Source of the DNA: Psilocybe azurescens
Lineage: Eukaryota; Basidiomycota; Agaricomycetes; Agaricales; Agrocybaceae
Direction of reading: 5' to 3'
Assembly (NCBI GenBank): GCA_023853785.1
Contig: JAJIRX010000672.1
Span: 1 to 52,311, forward strand
Length of the DNA stretch: 52,311 nt
Position numbers and translations under genes: made by a program. Below are positions 1 to 11,856 of this stretch, piece after piece (within the stretch, counting starts at the first letter, position 1; every line of letters begins with the position of its first letter). The notes under the pieces are model-generated. The model had not been told where the DNA came from. It saw only the letters and a program-made list of their open reading frames with translations, and did not search any database.

Positions 1-328
1 TTGAGGCATCAATCGAGATGTACTATCTTGCTACCAAACTGAGACCTGCAACATCGCCGTTTGACAAATATAGGTTCGGCATTGTTATATATGCTGAACA
101 AGTAGCTAATACATCGGTGGTAGAAGTCTGCGGAGTAGAAACGAGTATTTTGAGCATTGCGTGGAACGTAGAGATAGAAGATAACACTCACAACTAGGGA
201 TTTTAATCACACAGTGAGATGTAATGCGAGAGCATGGGAATACAGGAAAGACAAGACGAATGCGGTTAAATAGATGATAGCGTAACAAGCAAGTAAGACA
301 CGAATCCATGGACAATGCGAGGTTGCGG

Positions 329-1048
329 CTACGCATCGTCCGTCATGATGGCAAAGAACTCTTGTTCGCTGATCTCTCCGTCCTGATCAAGATCGAACTC
401 GTCAATCATAGCTTTTCTGTTTAGAAAGGTCAGTATGCCATACTCGTGTCAGGAGTTGAATCAGGAGGTCAACGCACAGTTCGTCATCCTCTAGTCGATC
501 TCCAATCTCCTTGGCTACACGCCTGAGATTTCTCAAACTAATCTTTCCTGTTCCATCGTCGTCAAATAGTTTGAAGGCTCGACGAATCTCCTCCATGGGG
601 TCACGTTCCAATATCCGCTCGCTCACTATAATTTACATATTGTGAGCCGAAGTCTTGAGCAAAAGCGTGGAAAATGAGGACATAGGTCATCTGTATAAGT
701 GATCTTGTGCGTTCCCGTGGCTCGGGCGCGTCATTCGTGACAGAGAGCCTCCAATTCCACGCCTTTGTAATGCCTTGTTTACTCACTGATTTTGGCAAAA
801 TCTTGAAAGTCCATTAGACCCGAGTTCTCCTTGTCATGGTCGCGCAGAAGTTTCAGCACTTCAGCCTTCTTCAAATCGAAACCCAGTGCCCGCATCGCGA
901 CTTTCAATTCATGGTAGTCAACACATCCATCCTTGTCCGTGTCAAAGAGTTCAAATGCCTCTTTAATCTCTTGTTTCTGTTCATCTGTAAGTTCTGGACG
1001 AGTATGGGTGCGTCTTTTGGCCTTTTGAGCAGCAGAGGATGTATACAT
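329..1048 (-). CDS. CDC31: Centrin (CDC31-type EF-hand calcium-binding protein)
   Basis: Small calcium-binding protein of the spindle pole body/centrosome, also known in family members as a nuclear-pore mRNA-export and DNA-repair partner. Three exons encode about 165 residues with four EF-hands. EF1 has [14 protein letters not shown]2 [14 protein letters not shown]3 [12 protein letters not shown] and EF4 [14 protein letters not shown]1 and EF4 have canonical ligands; EF2 is atypical, as in many centrins. The basic N-terminal extension and the C-terminal FAIMTDDA end are centrin hallmarks. An intron of about 160 nt separates the EF2 exon from the [17 protein letters not shown] exon; another begins after the DDEL codons and the last exon encodes [14 protein letters not shown]. 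It diverges from the RdRP gene. Calmodulin is excluded by the centrin-specific ERDPMEEI linker. The identification is firm; the exact borders of the first intron are less so. Confidence 0.93.
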
Positions 1049-1606
1049 GATGGTAGTTTGTTGGTACTGTCGACAAATAGTGTTGAGAACATTCTGTGTG
1101 ACAGGATCACGCAGGACAGAACGCGTCTAGCACGTGATTTGTCACTAAGTTTATTCCTGGGTCCGTCACTCTGCCTTCTTTCCTCAATTCACACAGTACT
1201 GGTGAAGATATGAAGATGCCATGAGTCTGTTATCAATCTGATCACTGAATCTTCTCCTAAATTCTCTTTTTGAATATCAATTATCACCTCTCGGATACCT
1301 GCTTTTGTGATACCTTCAATACTCTTCCAGCCTTCAATAGTTTAATTGTGGGAGTGTAACCTAAATTCTCGATGCCAGAATTATCCTCAAATAAGGTTCG
1401 TATTTCCTATTTACGATGAAAACGCGCCTGAATAATCCCCGCGAAGAGTGGTAGAGATATATCTCATGGAACAATTGATGTCGAGTCATCAGATAGTGAA
1501 TTGGGTTGGTCTTTGAGTCGGGCACTTAAGACCTATGGCCTAACTGATTGTTCACCTAGACGAGCACCCGGAAACTTCACCTGAACGAAGGGAAGGAAAG
1601 ACCCCA
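1049..1606. promoter_or_regulatory. Shared divergent promoter region of centrin and RdRP
   Basis: These 558 bp lie between two start codons on opposite strands and contain no convincing ORF; the plus-strand frame running in from 836 is the complement of the centrin exon. No strong TATA box was seen near either start. Any shared regulation is inferred from geometry only. Confidence 0.5.
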
Positions 1607-4600
1607 ATGGCTACTACCCCATCCCGACCAAAGCCAAAGGATTGTCAACGCGCCCCAGCATCCAGGCTATACCATTCTTCGAACTCTTCGTCTCCGACCA
1701 CGTTCACAACACCTCAGTCGCACAGTAGGTTACCACCGAATTGTGCGATTCACTCAAGGACTAACTGACTGTTTTTCCTGCCTTTGATAAAAAGATAATC
1801 CAGATGAGGCGTCACTTTCGAGCCGGGTCCCAGAAGTTCGGACACCAAGCAAGAGTCCCAGTAAACCAGCAGGCACTCCTGGCAGTCGACGTTCAGCCAT
1901 AGAGTCTGCCTTTAAAAAGAAACTGACTATTGGTGGTGCATCTCGTTAGTCCAATCCGTTATGTAATGTAACAAGTACGACTCAATAAATATAACAGCAA
2001 CTCAAGAACCAAGACCCAGGCCGAAGGTAAGTTCTCGTCACAAACTATTCTGAAATCAATCTTGTGCTTACATGGCTAAAGGCAGTTGTCGTTGGTGATT
2101 CAGATGACGATGAAGGTTTTTACTCTAAATCTCACTCTTTCATTGTGCAATGTCCTAATGACCTTTACTAGCCCCGACGGATGTTGAATCTGTATCGGCG
2201 CCCGTCCGGCCATCCTATTTACATGGAAGATCCTTCACGGACTCTTCTTACTCCTCGTTTAATTCCATTATCTCTCCGATTTCTGCTACAAGCAGCTTTT
2301 CGTCCGTTGCTTCCTCCAGTCAAGATTTCGAAACCACCCGTCCAACTTCTACACCTTCACGTGTGGAGGATGTCTTCGACATTCCTCATTCAGAGCATGT
2401 GACGACTCGAAGAATACCTAAGGCTCAACCGCAGAAAGAACCGAGTCCATTTTTGCCCATCGTTGCGGAACAGCAAATAAATGACGCAACAGTTGCTAGG
2501 TTTGCTCAAAGCCCAATCTGTGCAGATGTAGACCAGTGTATCATTGCCCACTGCGACACCACTCAAAAATTCTCGATGACAATATGATTGCATGGGGCAC
2601 ACAATTTGAGTTTGCACGGGGTGTCTCGACTGGTGCTTGGAGTTGGGAAGATGTGCGGGCGAACGTTCGAAGGTTTCAAGGCAAATCCGCAGATGCTGCA
2701 TACAGAGTTCAGAGCGAAATGCGTGGCCAAAGTAACCTATCCAACGAAGGAGTCGATCTTAGCCTTTGGTTTGTGCACCTTGCCGTTTTGTCACATTCCC
2801 TGGCTAATTCTCTCTTCTATACAGGAGAGAGCTAGACCGGGAGCAAGACGCAATTATGGAGAATCAATCGCGTGGATTGGGCCTTGATGGGGAATGGCGT
2901 GGCGTCAAGAATTGGTATGGGGGCCAAATTCAACAGCTTGGTCGTCTGACGGGAGAAGGAGGGAACTATAAAATTATTCTTGAACCCATGGAAAAACGTC
3001 GATCTCATCGGTTTGCCCGTCGATATGGGTCTAGGAGATTTCTTCAACTACGCATCCCTGAACAGACTCTTCAAAACGAGAATGCCCAAGTGAAGAGGTA
3101 TTTCACCCGGAGATTTGTCCTCTGTGGCCGATTGTTTGCTCCTTTTCATTCCAAAGAAGGATCTCTTTACCTGGTGGAGACCAACCAAAACCATGGACGT
3201 TCGACTGAGAAATGGTGTGGTGATCAATATCGCATGTCATTCCAAGCTTTCATAAATTGGCACAACCCCCTCGTGGAATTTAAGAACTACAATCAGGTTC
3301 GTAACTTTTCAATGTCTGCTTTGTCATGGCACGCCCCAACGGTCAATTTTCCTTATAGACGATCAGCAAGTATGCTACTCGATTCGCTATCGGCTTATCA
3401 AACTCTGTACCTGCTCTGGAGTTTGAGACTAAGCATATCATATTCATTGACGATATAAGTACGCGGACATTCTTCTCAGTTATTCCAGCTTGCTGTTGAC
3501 CGAATTTCATTAATAGCTGCGGAAGGCTGGCCTAAGGGCAAACCCAATCCCCTGCGGACAAACTGATGACTGATGGCTGCGGTTTCATGAATCACGCAGC
3601 TTTGCACGCCATCGTCAAATATCTAGGATACGATAATATTCCTGCGGGTGTCCAAGGCCGTATTGCGGGAGCAAAGGTTTCTGGATTCTGCACCCCGAGG
3701 ATACCTCCGCTGCCCCAAAGATTTGGATCCGAAACTCTCAAAGCAAGATCAAGTACAGTAGTTATGACCGCTGTCACAGGATCTTTGATCTTCTCGCCCC
3801 TTCTCGCCCTTCACCATCTATTGCTCTTTCCGCACAAAGCATCGTAAACCTTTTCAGTAACGGTATTCCTTCCGAGTATCTCAAACGACTAATGGAAGAA
3901 GGCTTAGAAGAGGAGGTTGCTCCGCTCATGGACTGGGACAAACCGCATGCGATGGTTTTCTTGTGGGATGCCATCAATAAATGCGGCAATGTTACTGGGT
4001 CTAGGACACAGACTCTCTGTAGCTCTCAATCGCGTACTTGGTTTGAAGGGCCGCGACTGGGGCGTGACAATGGGGGTATTGACTCCGATGCGACTGACTC
4101 TCAAATCGGTGAGGAGTCGTCTACCACGTACACGGGCAGAAATAAGTACAGCGGCGGTATGAACATACCACTCTATTATACTGATCTCCACTCATAGTTT
4201 TTGTTAGCCCCCATTGGTCTACATGAAAGCGCTGCTGAACTAGTTCAATCTGGTTTCCATCCAGCTGAAACGCAACTTCTCTTCGAGAAAATTCGTTATA
4301 TTGTACAGACTGTTATAAAATCATCTGTGGAAAAGTATCGAATACCCATCTCTGAGTCTCTTGGCGCGTACATAATACCGGGTTAGTTTTTTCTTCTTTC
4401 ATCTTTCAGCTTGCGATGTTATCGAGTCTGCATTTCAGATCCTGTTGGCGTTCTTAAGGAAGGCGAAGTTTTTATCGATTCTCAAAACCTCGCAAAGATC
4501 CGACAACAGGGATGCTTGTGCATGCTCTGGAAGGGCCAGTGCTTGTGGGTCTAAGTTTTACAGTTGTGTCGTGCAAAATTTATACATTTATTAACAGCTC

Positions 4601-5989
4601 GGTCGGTATCCCATTATGCTGGGCTCTGATATGAAGAAGGTAATCTATGCTGTACAAATTTCAAAGAGAAGTCAACATTGCTTTTCAGGTAATAGCCTGT
4701 TATCATCGGGAGCTGGATAAGTGGCCAGATGTCCTTATAATCTCAACCGAGGGATCTAGGAGCCTGGCCAACGAACTCGCCGGAGGAGGCATGTTTTCCA
4801 CCTTGTATAATCGGCTTCGTTTCATTGATCCAATTTATCGTAGACATGGATGGAGGTAATCGCATCCTGTGTTTGGGGATATTTGAATATCACTGATCGT
4901 TATAATAGACGAAATCATAGCCATTTGGGATCTCGAAATTGTGGCAGCCTTCAAGAATACATCACTGGTCAAGGAACCCCAGGGCTTCATAAGTGCCAAC
5001 TTTGAATCGAAGTCTACAGTTGAAAGCGTACAGGGGTTTTGTTACAATAACCCTCCTTCGCGGGAAACAAACGAAGCTTTTCTGAGACATCTTCTCGCCA
5101 ATCTCACAGATTCTCAAGTTGGACTTTATTCCATGATGCATGATAATGCCGTTGTCACATATGGTTATCACGATCCCCAAACTATACGTCTGGCATATAT
5201 GTATGTGTAGTACTTTCCTCTTCTGCGGCTTGCACTGAAGCTGTACTGACGATGCTTTTATCAGATTTTCGACCTTGTTGGACGCCAGTAAGACTGGCCA
5301 TCGCCTGCGACAGGATATCAAACAGAAGGACCTCAGGAAGTATAGCAATTCATCTCCAGAAATTGCCGCTAGCGCTTCTTTGGTGCCTTCTCGCGATATA
5401 CTCGGTCTTCTCGAAGCAGCTGCTATCAAGAAGGGAGATGAGCTCTTCGAGCGGTACCAAACAAAGAAACCTGCGAAAGACAACAATCAAGACAAGGATT
5501 TAAGACGTCCATACGATGATGCTGTCAATTATGCCATTCGGGCTCAATACTCGGTGCACAAATTCAAAGGATTTACAGATGAATTTTCAATCATCAGGGA
5601 ACATGTTTCCGCAGCCAAAAGACTGTTTGATTCTGCCTGTGCACAGTCGGCAAGCAAGAGAGACAAACAATCGCCCATTAAGGGGGTAAAATGTTTAAAA
5701 GGCTAAATCCGAGGATGCAATGTTGGCGTGCGCTAAGGCCTACGCACAACCGATCGACGACATCATCCTCCTCGCGCCGAACCTCAAGCAGATCAAGGCG
5801 TCTTATGCATATTGTGAATCGCCTAACTTTGCTTTCACCGTGGCTTTCCAGGAACTTTGTGGTATCAAGGCCATGGCTTCCCTTGGTGGACACGCACCTT
5901 CACTTCGCATCTTCGACGATGCGAAATCTATGTCTGCCTCGTTTTTGAAGGCTCTCAGAGTTCTCGACGAAGATGACGTCTACTCCTAA
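1607..5989 (+). CDS. RNA-dependent RNA polymerase (eukaryotic RNAi type, QDE-1/RDR family)
   Basis: Copies single-stranded RNA into dsRNA for quelling/RNA silencing. The ATG at 1607 starts a Ser/Pro-rich disordered region (MATTPSRPKPK...). Family blocks follow in order: a WGTQFEFARG segment (about 2595), RELDREQDAIMENQ (about 2825-2870), GLDGEWRGVKNW, the signature DGCGFMN (about 3571), GFWILHPED (about 3680), DPVGVLKEGEVFIDSQN (about 4440), GMLVHALEGPVLV, GRYPIMLGSDMKK, and the catalytic loop AGGDMDGDEI, spliced from three exons at 4788/4844-4855/4909. A helical C-terminal region ends at the TAA at 5987. There are roughly ten introns, for about 1200 residues, normal for the family. Reading through needs small indels near 2565-2569, 3558-3563, 3676-3680, 4500-4502 and 5689-5703. 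Similar indels occur in unrelated core genes here, so I treat them as assembly errors. No Dicer or Argonaute gene is in the window. Confidence 0.92.
4789..4908 (+). other. GC-AG intron, 12-nt microexon and GT-AG intron encoding the RdRP active site
   Basis: The upstream exon ends GGAGGAG at 4788. The intron 4789-4843 (55 nt) starts GCATGT and ends CGTAG, so it is a GC-AG intron. The exon 4844-4855 is ACATGGATGGAG (12 nt). The intron 4856-4908 (53 nt) starts GTAATC and ends ATAATAG. Joining them gives Gly-Gly-Asp-Met-Asp-Gly-Asp-Glu, the DxDGD metal-binding motif expected here. Without the splice the frame reads into a stop at 4858. TTGAT and CTGAT sequences near the 3' ends of the introns can serve as branch sites. 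Confidence 0.85.
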
Positions 5990-7279
5990 GGAGGATCTAC
6001 CACCACTTCGTCTCGAGATACTCATTCGCATCTTTTCTTACCCTTTCTTACCCTCTTCGAATGCCTCTTTCTTGAAGAAACGTGGCATAGGTTATTATAC
6101 CCGCGACTTCCAGTTTGCACTCGATTTATTAGCGCTCCAGCATATTGATTAGTGTCTTGGGTTAATGTTCGGTTATATGTCATGTCCCTTTTATTCGTCC
6201 GTCCTTCTCCCTGTAGCTACGTTTTCACAATCTTCTACTGTATATATTTGTCTCGTTTTAGGGTATCGCCTCCTCACCTGTACATACGCACGACTTTTGA
6301 CTTTCTTTCTGCCCATTGTGTATTGTTTCCTTTTGTACTGGTGAACACTTATCAGTTTTATCCTGAAGTCCGTAGCATCGTTGAGCAGGACTGCTTAAGG
6401 AAACTAACAAATTTCATCTCATGAATGATATGTAGGCAGTGCTGCATCTCAGTCAAGGACGGCCGGTACACTGTACTTCAGAACATTCGGACACCCCCAG
6501 TGAACCCTGGAGTCACCAACCTAAAAGAACCAAGGGCAAGGCGATTGGCAACGAGTTTGCAGTCATCTGAGCATATAAGTTTCCCCGTCTTCCATACTAT
6601 CTCCACTAATTAGCATAGTCCAGAGCGGCAAGTATGCGGAATGTGTTCAACGTCGGCGAAAACTAAATGGTTGAAACACGAGGGAGACGTCCAAGTTGAT
6701 ATAAACAGATCATGCTTTTGCATATGATCTGATTACAACGCGCCGTCAAGGGGTGATAGACATCCCTAACACTGCCTGTTGATACGGAAATCGGAGAAGA
6801 AAAGCCTGAATGAGGTCATGAGGCAGGATTTGCATATATCCAGGGTCATGTATGTAGAACAGTCTGTTAAAGATCTTGCGCTTGTACCCTTCGCTGCAGC
6901 CAATTAAAGGCCTGTTCAAGCAATGTTCAGGTTTAATAATGGGGCTTTCATCTGCCGAACAAGGAAGAGTCAATCTCGTACCGTAAAGGGCTTGTAAGAG
7001 AGTCTGTTACTTTGAACTAGAAAGTAATAAATCTAGCGGTGTTATTTGGCAAAGAAATTGCGATGGTTGTTGCAATGATATTGACGCTCACGGCAACTTG
7101 AACTACTATAGCTATCGTGGGAAAATATGACCCCTTCACAAATTTCTTTACCGGTGTTACATATTCATTAAACTTGAGCTCGAACATTGAGTTCTTGTAT
7201 TCAACTTTCAACTTTCTTCTTGTTTTCTTCCCCAATATACACTGGCCGTCAATCCGTGGCTGAATATACATATCACATC
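5990..7279. other. Intergenic region, no supported gene
   Basis: The first part is the RdRP 3' region. ORFs at 6152-6424 (plus) and 6746-7271 (minus) are short and have no recognisable domain. The region just before 7280 is presumably the 5' region of the next gene. Confidence 0.5.
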
Positions 7280-10028
7280 ATGGTTATTGCCTCATCTCCG
7301 ACACCGGATGTTCCTTCATCTCCAGACACCGACACTATTCATACCAATGCCACCCCCTCAGAGTTATCGACACCTCTGACAGAATCAGGAGAACTTCACC
7401 TAACTCTGTCGAAATTGAGGTACCAGATGACTGTGCCACAACTACTCAGAAGAAGAAAAAGAAGAAGAAATCCAAGAAATCCAAAGCCAAGGACGCGTCG
7501 GCAGCCTCCCAATTCCGAGACGATGCAGATGCAGAGGGTCGTCCACCCATTCTGTGCATAAGTAGAAATAAGCACTGGCGCTATATAAGCTCCTACCATG
7601 TATGTCTGCATTTGCGAATCTACATTGGTTAATGATCAAACTCAACCTTCGTCAGGGACCGTGGCTCCAACTCCCTGTAGAGCTTCTCGATTCACTGTTA
7701 ACTCTTAACCTAGATCCTGGTACTCTGACAGGACCTGAGACTCGTCTTCCTTCTTTGCTTCCACCTTCCTCCAGTATATCTTCCAGCAAGCAGAGAGACC
7801 GTGGCCTCCATGGCTTTGGGGACTTCTCGCCTCCAGACTCTCCACGAAACCCATTTGCATCGATGCCTTTGCCGCCTCCATTTCCTCCACCCAAGCCTGG
7901 AAAAGCGACACCTCCTCCAATTGATCCTGGTGTCTTCCGTTCTGTCAGAAATATACGTCGACTGATAGACGAAGCTGCTGAGTTGTCGGTCCGTGCTTCT
8001 TCCGGTCTCTCTGCTGCAGAATTAGGCTCTATGAGGTCAGGCTCGGGTCCTAGTGGAAGTCCTTGGGCAGCTACTCAATCTCTCGGCATTAATCCTCTTG
8101 GCAATAATAATGGTGGAGGAAGGAATGTAGCCATGTCTGCTACGCGTATCCATCGATTACGCGCTCTTGCTGTCCAGAAATTGGCCCAAGCTTACAAAGC
8201 AGATGAAATAGCGTCGAGTGTCATGGTTATGCAAGGAGGAAGTGTCTTTGATGATCTTGCAGAACGCGTTCTCAGAGTTGGCGAGTTTTTGCCTGTTGTT
8301 TCGTCATAACTAGCTCTGAACCACCTATCGCAGATCCAAATGACCCTGACGCCAGATATGTCCATTTCTTCCATGAAAAAATCCCTTCTAGGTAAGCCGT
8401 CGTAATTTTTATGATGTGTTAAGTAAATCTTTCAGTAGACAACCTGGCCGAATCCAACCACTACAAACGTCCTGGACGACTTGATCGCTATGTATCCTCA
8501 GCATCTTGAATACTACCGCACTCGTGGCATCGTACATTGCTTCCGCGATGAATTCCCTCAGGCGACCAAGGATTTTACTCATGCCCTGAAAGAAGCCAGA
8601 GCTGTCCGTAAAGCTAAGATGGCGCATCGCAACAACGGATCTCAGAGTGACTCGCGTACGAATAAGCATGGGAAACGCAGGAAAGGCTCCTCTGCGACTC
8701 ACACGAATGGTCAAGCACCACCCGACGGCACCAGCGCCATGGAGAACGGGATAGATGGGTCAGATGGGGAGCCGCTTCTGAAACATCCCTCCATTTTAGA
8801 AGACGCTCCCGACCCTATTGAACCCCAGCTTTTATTTCTACGCGGTGCAGCTTATTTGCAGCATGCGATCCATCTGATTGAATCTGCCGTGCTGAACCTA
8901 GAGGGCATCCGCAAAACACCCTCCATCGACGGTGCTGAATTGAGACTCTGTTACATCGAAAACGGCAAATATGGCGGTGTGGAAATCGGTAATCCAGACG
9001 GTCCCTTGGGGAAACGCGATGGACCTAAACTTGCTGCATACTCCAACACGCTCGGAGAGAAGTGTTTCAGAGACCACATCACCCAATTGCTGAGAAGAAG
9101 CTTGCGTGACCACGAGAAATTTCTTTCTCATTTCGATTCGCTCGAATCCCCCAATGCTATCCCAGACGGCGACCTGGCCTTCCAAACCGAATATGCCTTC
9201 CTTCTGTCTGAGTGTATGAGGCCTGGAAATCACTCCGCACAGTCACCTCCGATTCCCGATGCTCCTGCAATGTTCACAACCTATCACCCACTGCTAGTGG
9301 AATCCCATTTTAGCGTCCTTATCTGCGAATTGATGCTCGCCGACTTTCTAGGTATTCTTCCGATGTTCATCCACACGGCTTCTGTTGTAGATGGTCTTGA
9401 AGGGTACCCCATTTTTCTTCCTCCCAGGTCGATGGCGCAGGCCGAGTTTGTTGAGGTCCTTGAACGTCTCTCGAGTGGATGGAAGAACGGTATCCAGCCC
9501 CATTCCTTATCAGCTCAGAGAGGCAAAAGTCGGCTTGCCATAGAAGGGCCCGTTTTTGTCCGGCCGCCTCCGCCGCCGACACCCACTTACAAAATCGAGC
9601 GGTCCAATTCGTACCACGGTTTTGAAGGCAGCCATCGCGTCAGTGGGTCATCGTCGTCTTCCTCACTTCTGAACCATAGTGCGAGCAACGGAAGGGCCCT
9701 CTCGGACTCCCCCTCCCTGCAAACACTTGGCTTGATGGCGGAAGAAGGAAGCAACGGGCATTACCAGCACCAGCACCGGCACCTTTTGGAGTCCCCGCCT
9801 ACCCGTCCCAGTCGCCCAGACGCAACAGAGGCATTGGACTGTGCACGCATCTTGCTAGCTCCGGTCGTCAAGCGCCAGCGTGAGCGCGCGGAGAGGGCGG
9901 CGGCCGAAAAGGCTTCTGCAGGCAAGAAGAAACCAATGCCCATTAATATCCCGCTGCATGGCCCTCGGGTCGAGGTCATTCTCGCCTGGCTCGGTGCTGT
10001 CCATTTGCCCGAACTGGACGATGCTTAA
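7280..10028 (+). CDS. Conserved basidiomycete protein with TPR-like segment, function unknown
   Basis: I recognise this as a conserved Agaricomycete-type protein but know no function. The N-terminus is disordered with a Lys-rich run (about 7453-7490, nuclear-localisation-like). Then comes the block ILCISRNKHWRYISSYH, a clean intron 7600-7655, and GPWLQLPVELLDSLL. A Pro/Ser-rich linker leads to the helical block KLAQAYKADEIASSVMVMQGG and DPNDPDARYVHFFHEKIPSR. A TPR-like helical pair, YPQHLEYYRTRGIVHCFRDE then FPQATKDFTHALKEA (8488-8600), follows, and a long C-terminal part ends at 10028 with a Ser/His-rich low-complexity stretch and a basic helix. In-frame reading needs indels near 7387-7391, 8283-8312 and 8436-8470. 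The alternative of 26- and 29-nt introns there is implausibly short. The ATG at 7280 gives the natural start; total about 800 residues. Confidence 0.7.
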
Positions 10029-10906
10029 AGCGTAAGGCCTCAGACTCCAGCTTTGGCGCATATGCGCACAAGGCATCATGTTTTCACATAAAACATAGTC
10101 AAGTATATCTTACTCCACGCCCTGCCTAGTGTGATTGACATTCAAATTCTTCTCTGAAACTGATTCGAACTGTTATAGTTATGCAATACTTACTTTTGAT
10201 TCTTGGAATGAAATAGGCAATATTATGAGCTTTCTCCTTTAACCAGTGATGATATCTATTCCGTCATTTGTTGGCAATAACAGTGCTGGGGGTGCTCGAC
10301 ACTCCACCATTAGCTCTTTATTTAACTAATAGCTTGCACCTTATTCTTAGTGTATACCCTTGAACGACTTCTGTGAGGGCTCCGTTACATAAGTGAAGTA
10401 TACTTAATCCCTAAATAACATTTTGATTCTTGTGGATCATCCCATCCTCTGTCTGGTACTATTTTGACAGCAAGAGTCGATGTGCACAATCAACGTCAAT
10501 GTCATTTTCAGCCCCGGCCCGAGCCCTGCATGATGACGATGACCGCACGTGACCGCGTTTCGCGAGGCTGAGGTTGGAGAGGGGCTGGAGGCCAGGACGT
10601 TCACTCTGGTCTTAGAATAAGTGCCTGAAGTTGCGAATACAGCAACTTAAAAAAACCCATGGGTATATTGGTTACAGCCGTACACACAAGAATCGAATAG
10701 ACATTACATAATTGTTGCAGACTCTGCGATCTGCTAAGGAGGAATTGAAGCTAATGTGCAAGGAATATTGTCCGTATCTTTGCTAAGAAATACACGCCTT
10801 ACAGGGTATCCGTGTCGTCCATCCACAACCATCAATTGGAAAATGCACATAAAAGTACACTATACCATCGTTGCGCTCAAAGAAAGAAAGAAACCACGAC
10901 AGCCGT
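10029..10906. other. Intergenic region between convergent genes
   Basis: Holds the 3' regions of two convergent genes. It is AT-rich with one GC-richer patch around 10500-10600. No ORF with coding character was seen. Confidence 0.5.
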
Positions 10907-11856
10907 TCAACTAGTATTGCCCAACCTCTCAAAAAATCCCCGCGTCCTGTTGATGTCCGGGCACAGCGCCAAGCGCACCTTCTCGCTATCCGGGATGACC
11001 TTACGCCCAAACCCCTTCCCGTGCTCCAGCCACGCGCCGATGCCGGTGCGGATCCCGCTGGTCTTGAACACCCGCGCGAGCTTGTCCCGCTGGATTGACC
11101 ACTTGAGCTTGCGCACGATGGGCAGCAGGCTGCGGGCGACGTTGGTGGAGGAGGACTCGACGTCCGGGAGGACGTGGCATGAGTGCAGGCTCTGCAGGGA
11201 TCGCGAGGGCGGGCCCGCGGTCGTCCGCCTGTGCAGCTGGACAGCGAGCTTGTGCGAGGCTTGCTGGCGCAGTATCATCTTTCCTGTCTCATATTGAACG
11301 ACAGACTGTATAATATAATAAATCACAATGATAAATCAATCAGTCAGTCAACAACATCTCCTTATAACTCGGACTCGAAATGTGCTCACTGTGAGCGAGT
11401 ATAAATAGGAGCCCATCCTCCAGCGCCTTTCGATAGCCAGCCCCTTGATGACCCCACGGCGCACCAGATCAGAGACAGTTGGCCTAAGTTGATGTCCCTG
11501 CGGACTCATTCCAAATAGGTTATGGTTCACTCTCGAGGGCGAGACAATCTTCAGCCTGTGAGTGTGCAGCACTGGATCATCGGTGAGCGGTATCAATGAA
11601 GGCGCGACCCGCGCGATAACAGCCAAGTCTGGGAGGTCCAGATAAGAGACTATTGAAGTATTTTGGCAACAATTCAGCCATCGTATAAGATACAGCACCA
11701 ATGGCTATGGCCATAACTCACGAATGTGAAGCAAAACCTCTGGTGGAAAGCTCAGTAGCCCGTTCGAATCAAGTATCCTGTCTCCTGCCCTGATATCATC
11801 GCTGGAAGTTGGCAGGCTGCTCTGAATTATGCTGGTACGTTCAACGTACCGATGCA
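10907..11856 (-). CDS. F-box-like protein
   Basis: Probably a substrate-recognition protein of the F-box type. Exon 1 starts at the ATG at 11854-11856 and ends with LLSFPPEVLLHI. After the intron 11650-11721, exon 2 continues LSYLDLPDLAVIARVAPSLI. Together this matches the F-box core (LPxEVLxxIxxYLxxxDL). Downstream is a conserved-looking block (VSPSRVNHNLFG, then LRPTVSDLVRRGVIKGL, then ERRWRMGSYLY). After an intron ending near 11310, the last exon begins SVVQYETGKM and ends at the TGA at 10907 with a basic, GC-rich tail. No leucine-rich or WD repeats were seen, so no substrate can be guessed. The F-box assignment rests on sequence pattern only. Confidence 0.65.

Noticed and set aside
1607..5989. 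Calling the RdRP a pseudogene because of its frameshifts
   Set aside because: Identical small indels occur in essential genes of the window, and all catalytic blocks including DxDGD are intact after splicing.
6152..6424. Hydrophobic 90-residue frame as a small membrane protein
   Set aside because: No conserved motif, pyrimidine-rich strand gives hydrophobic residues by chance, and it lies in the RdRP 3' region.
7363..7388. A 26-nt GT-AG intron restoring the frame of the TPR-like gene (and a similar 29-nt one at about 8284-8312)
   Set aside because: Too short for fungal spliceosomes; a 1-nt assembly indel explains both and fits the pattern seen in other genes.
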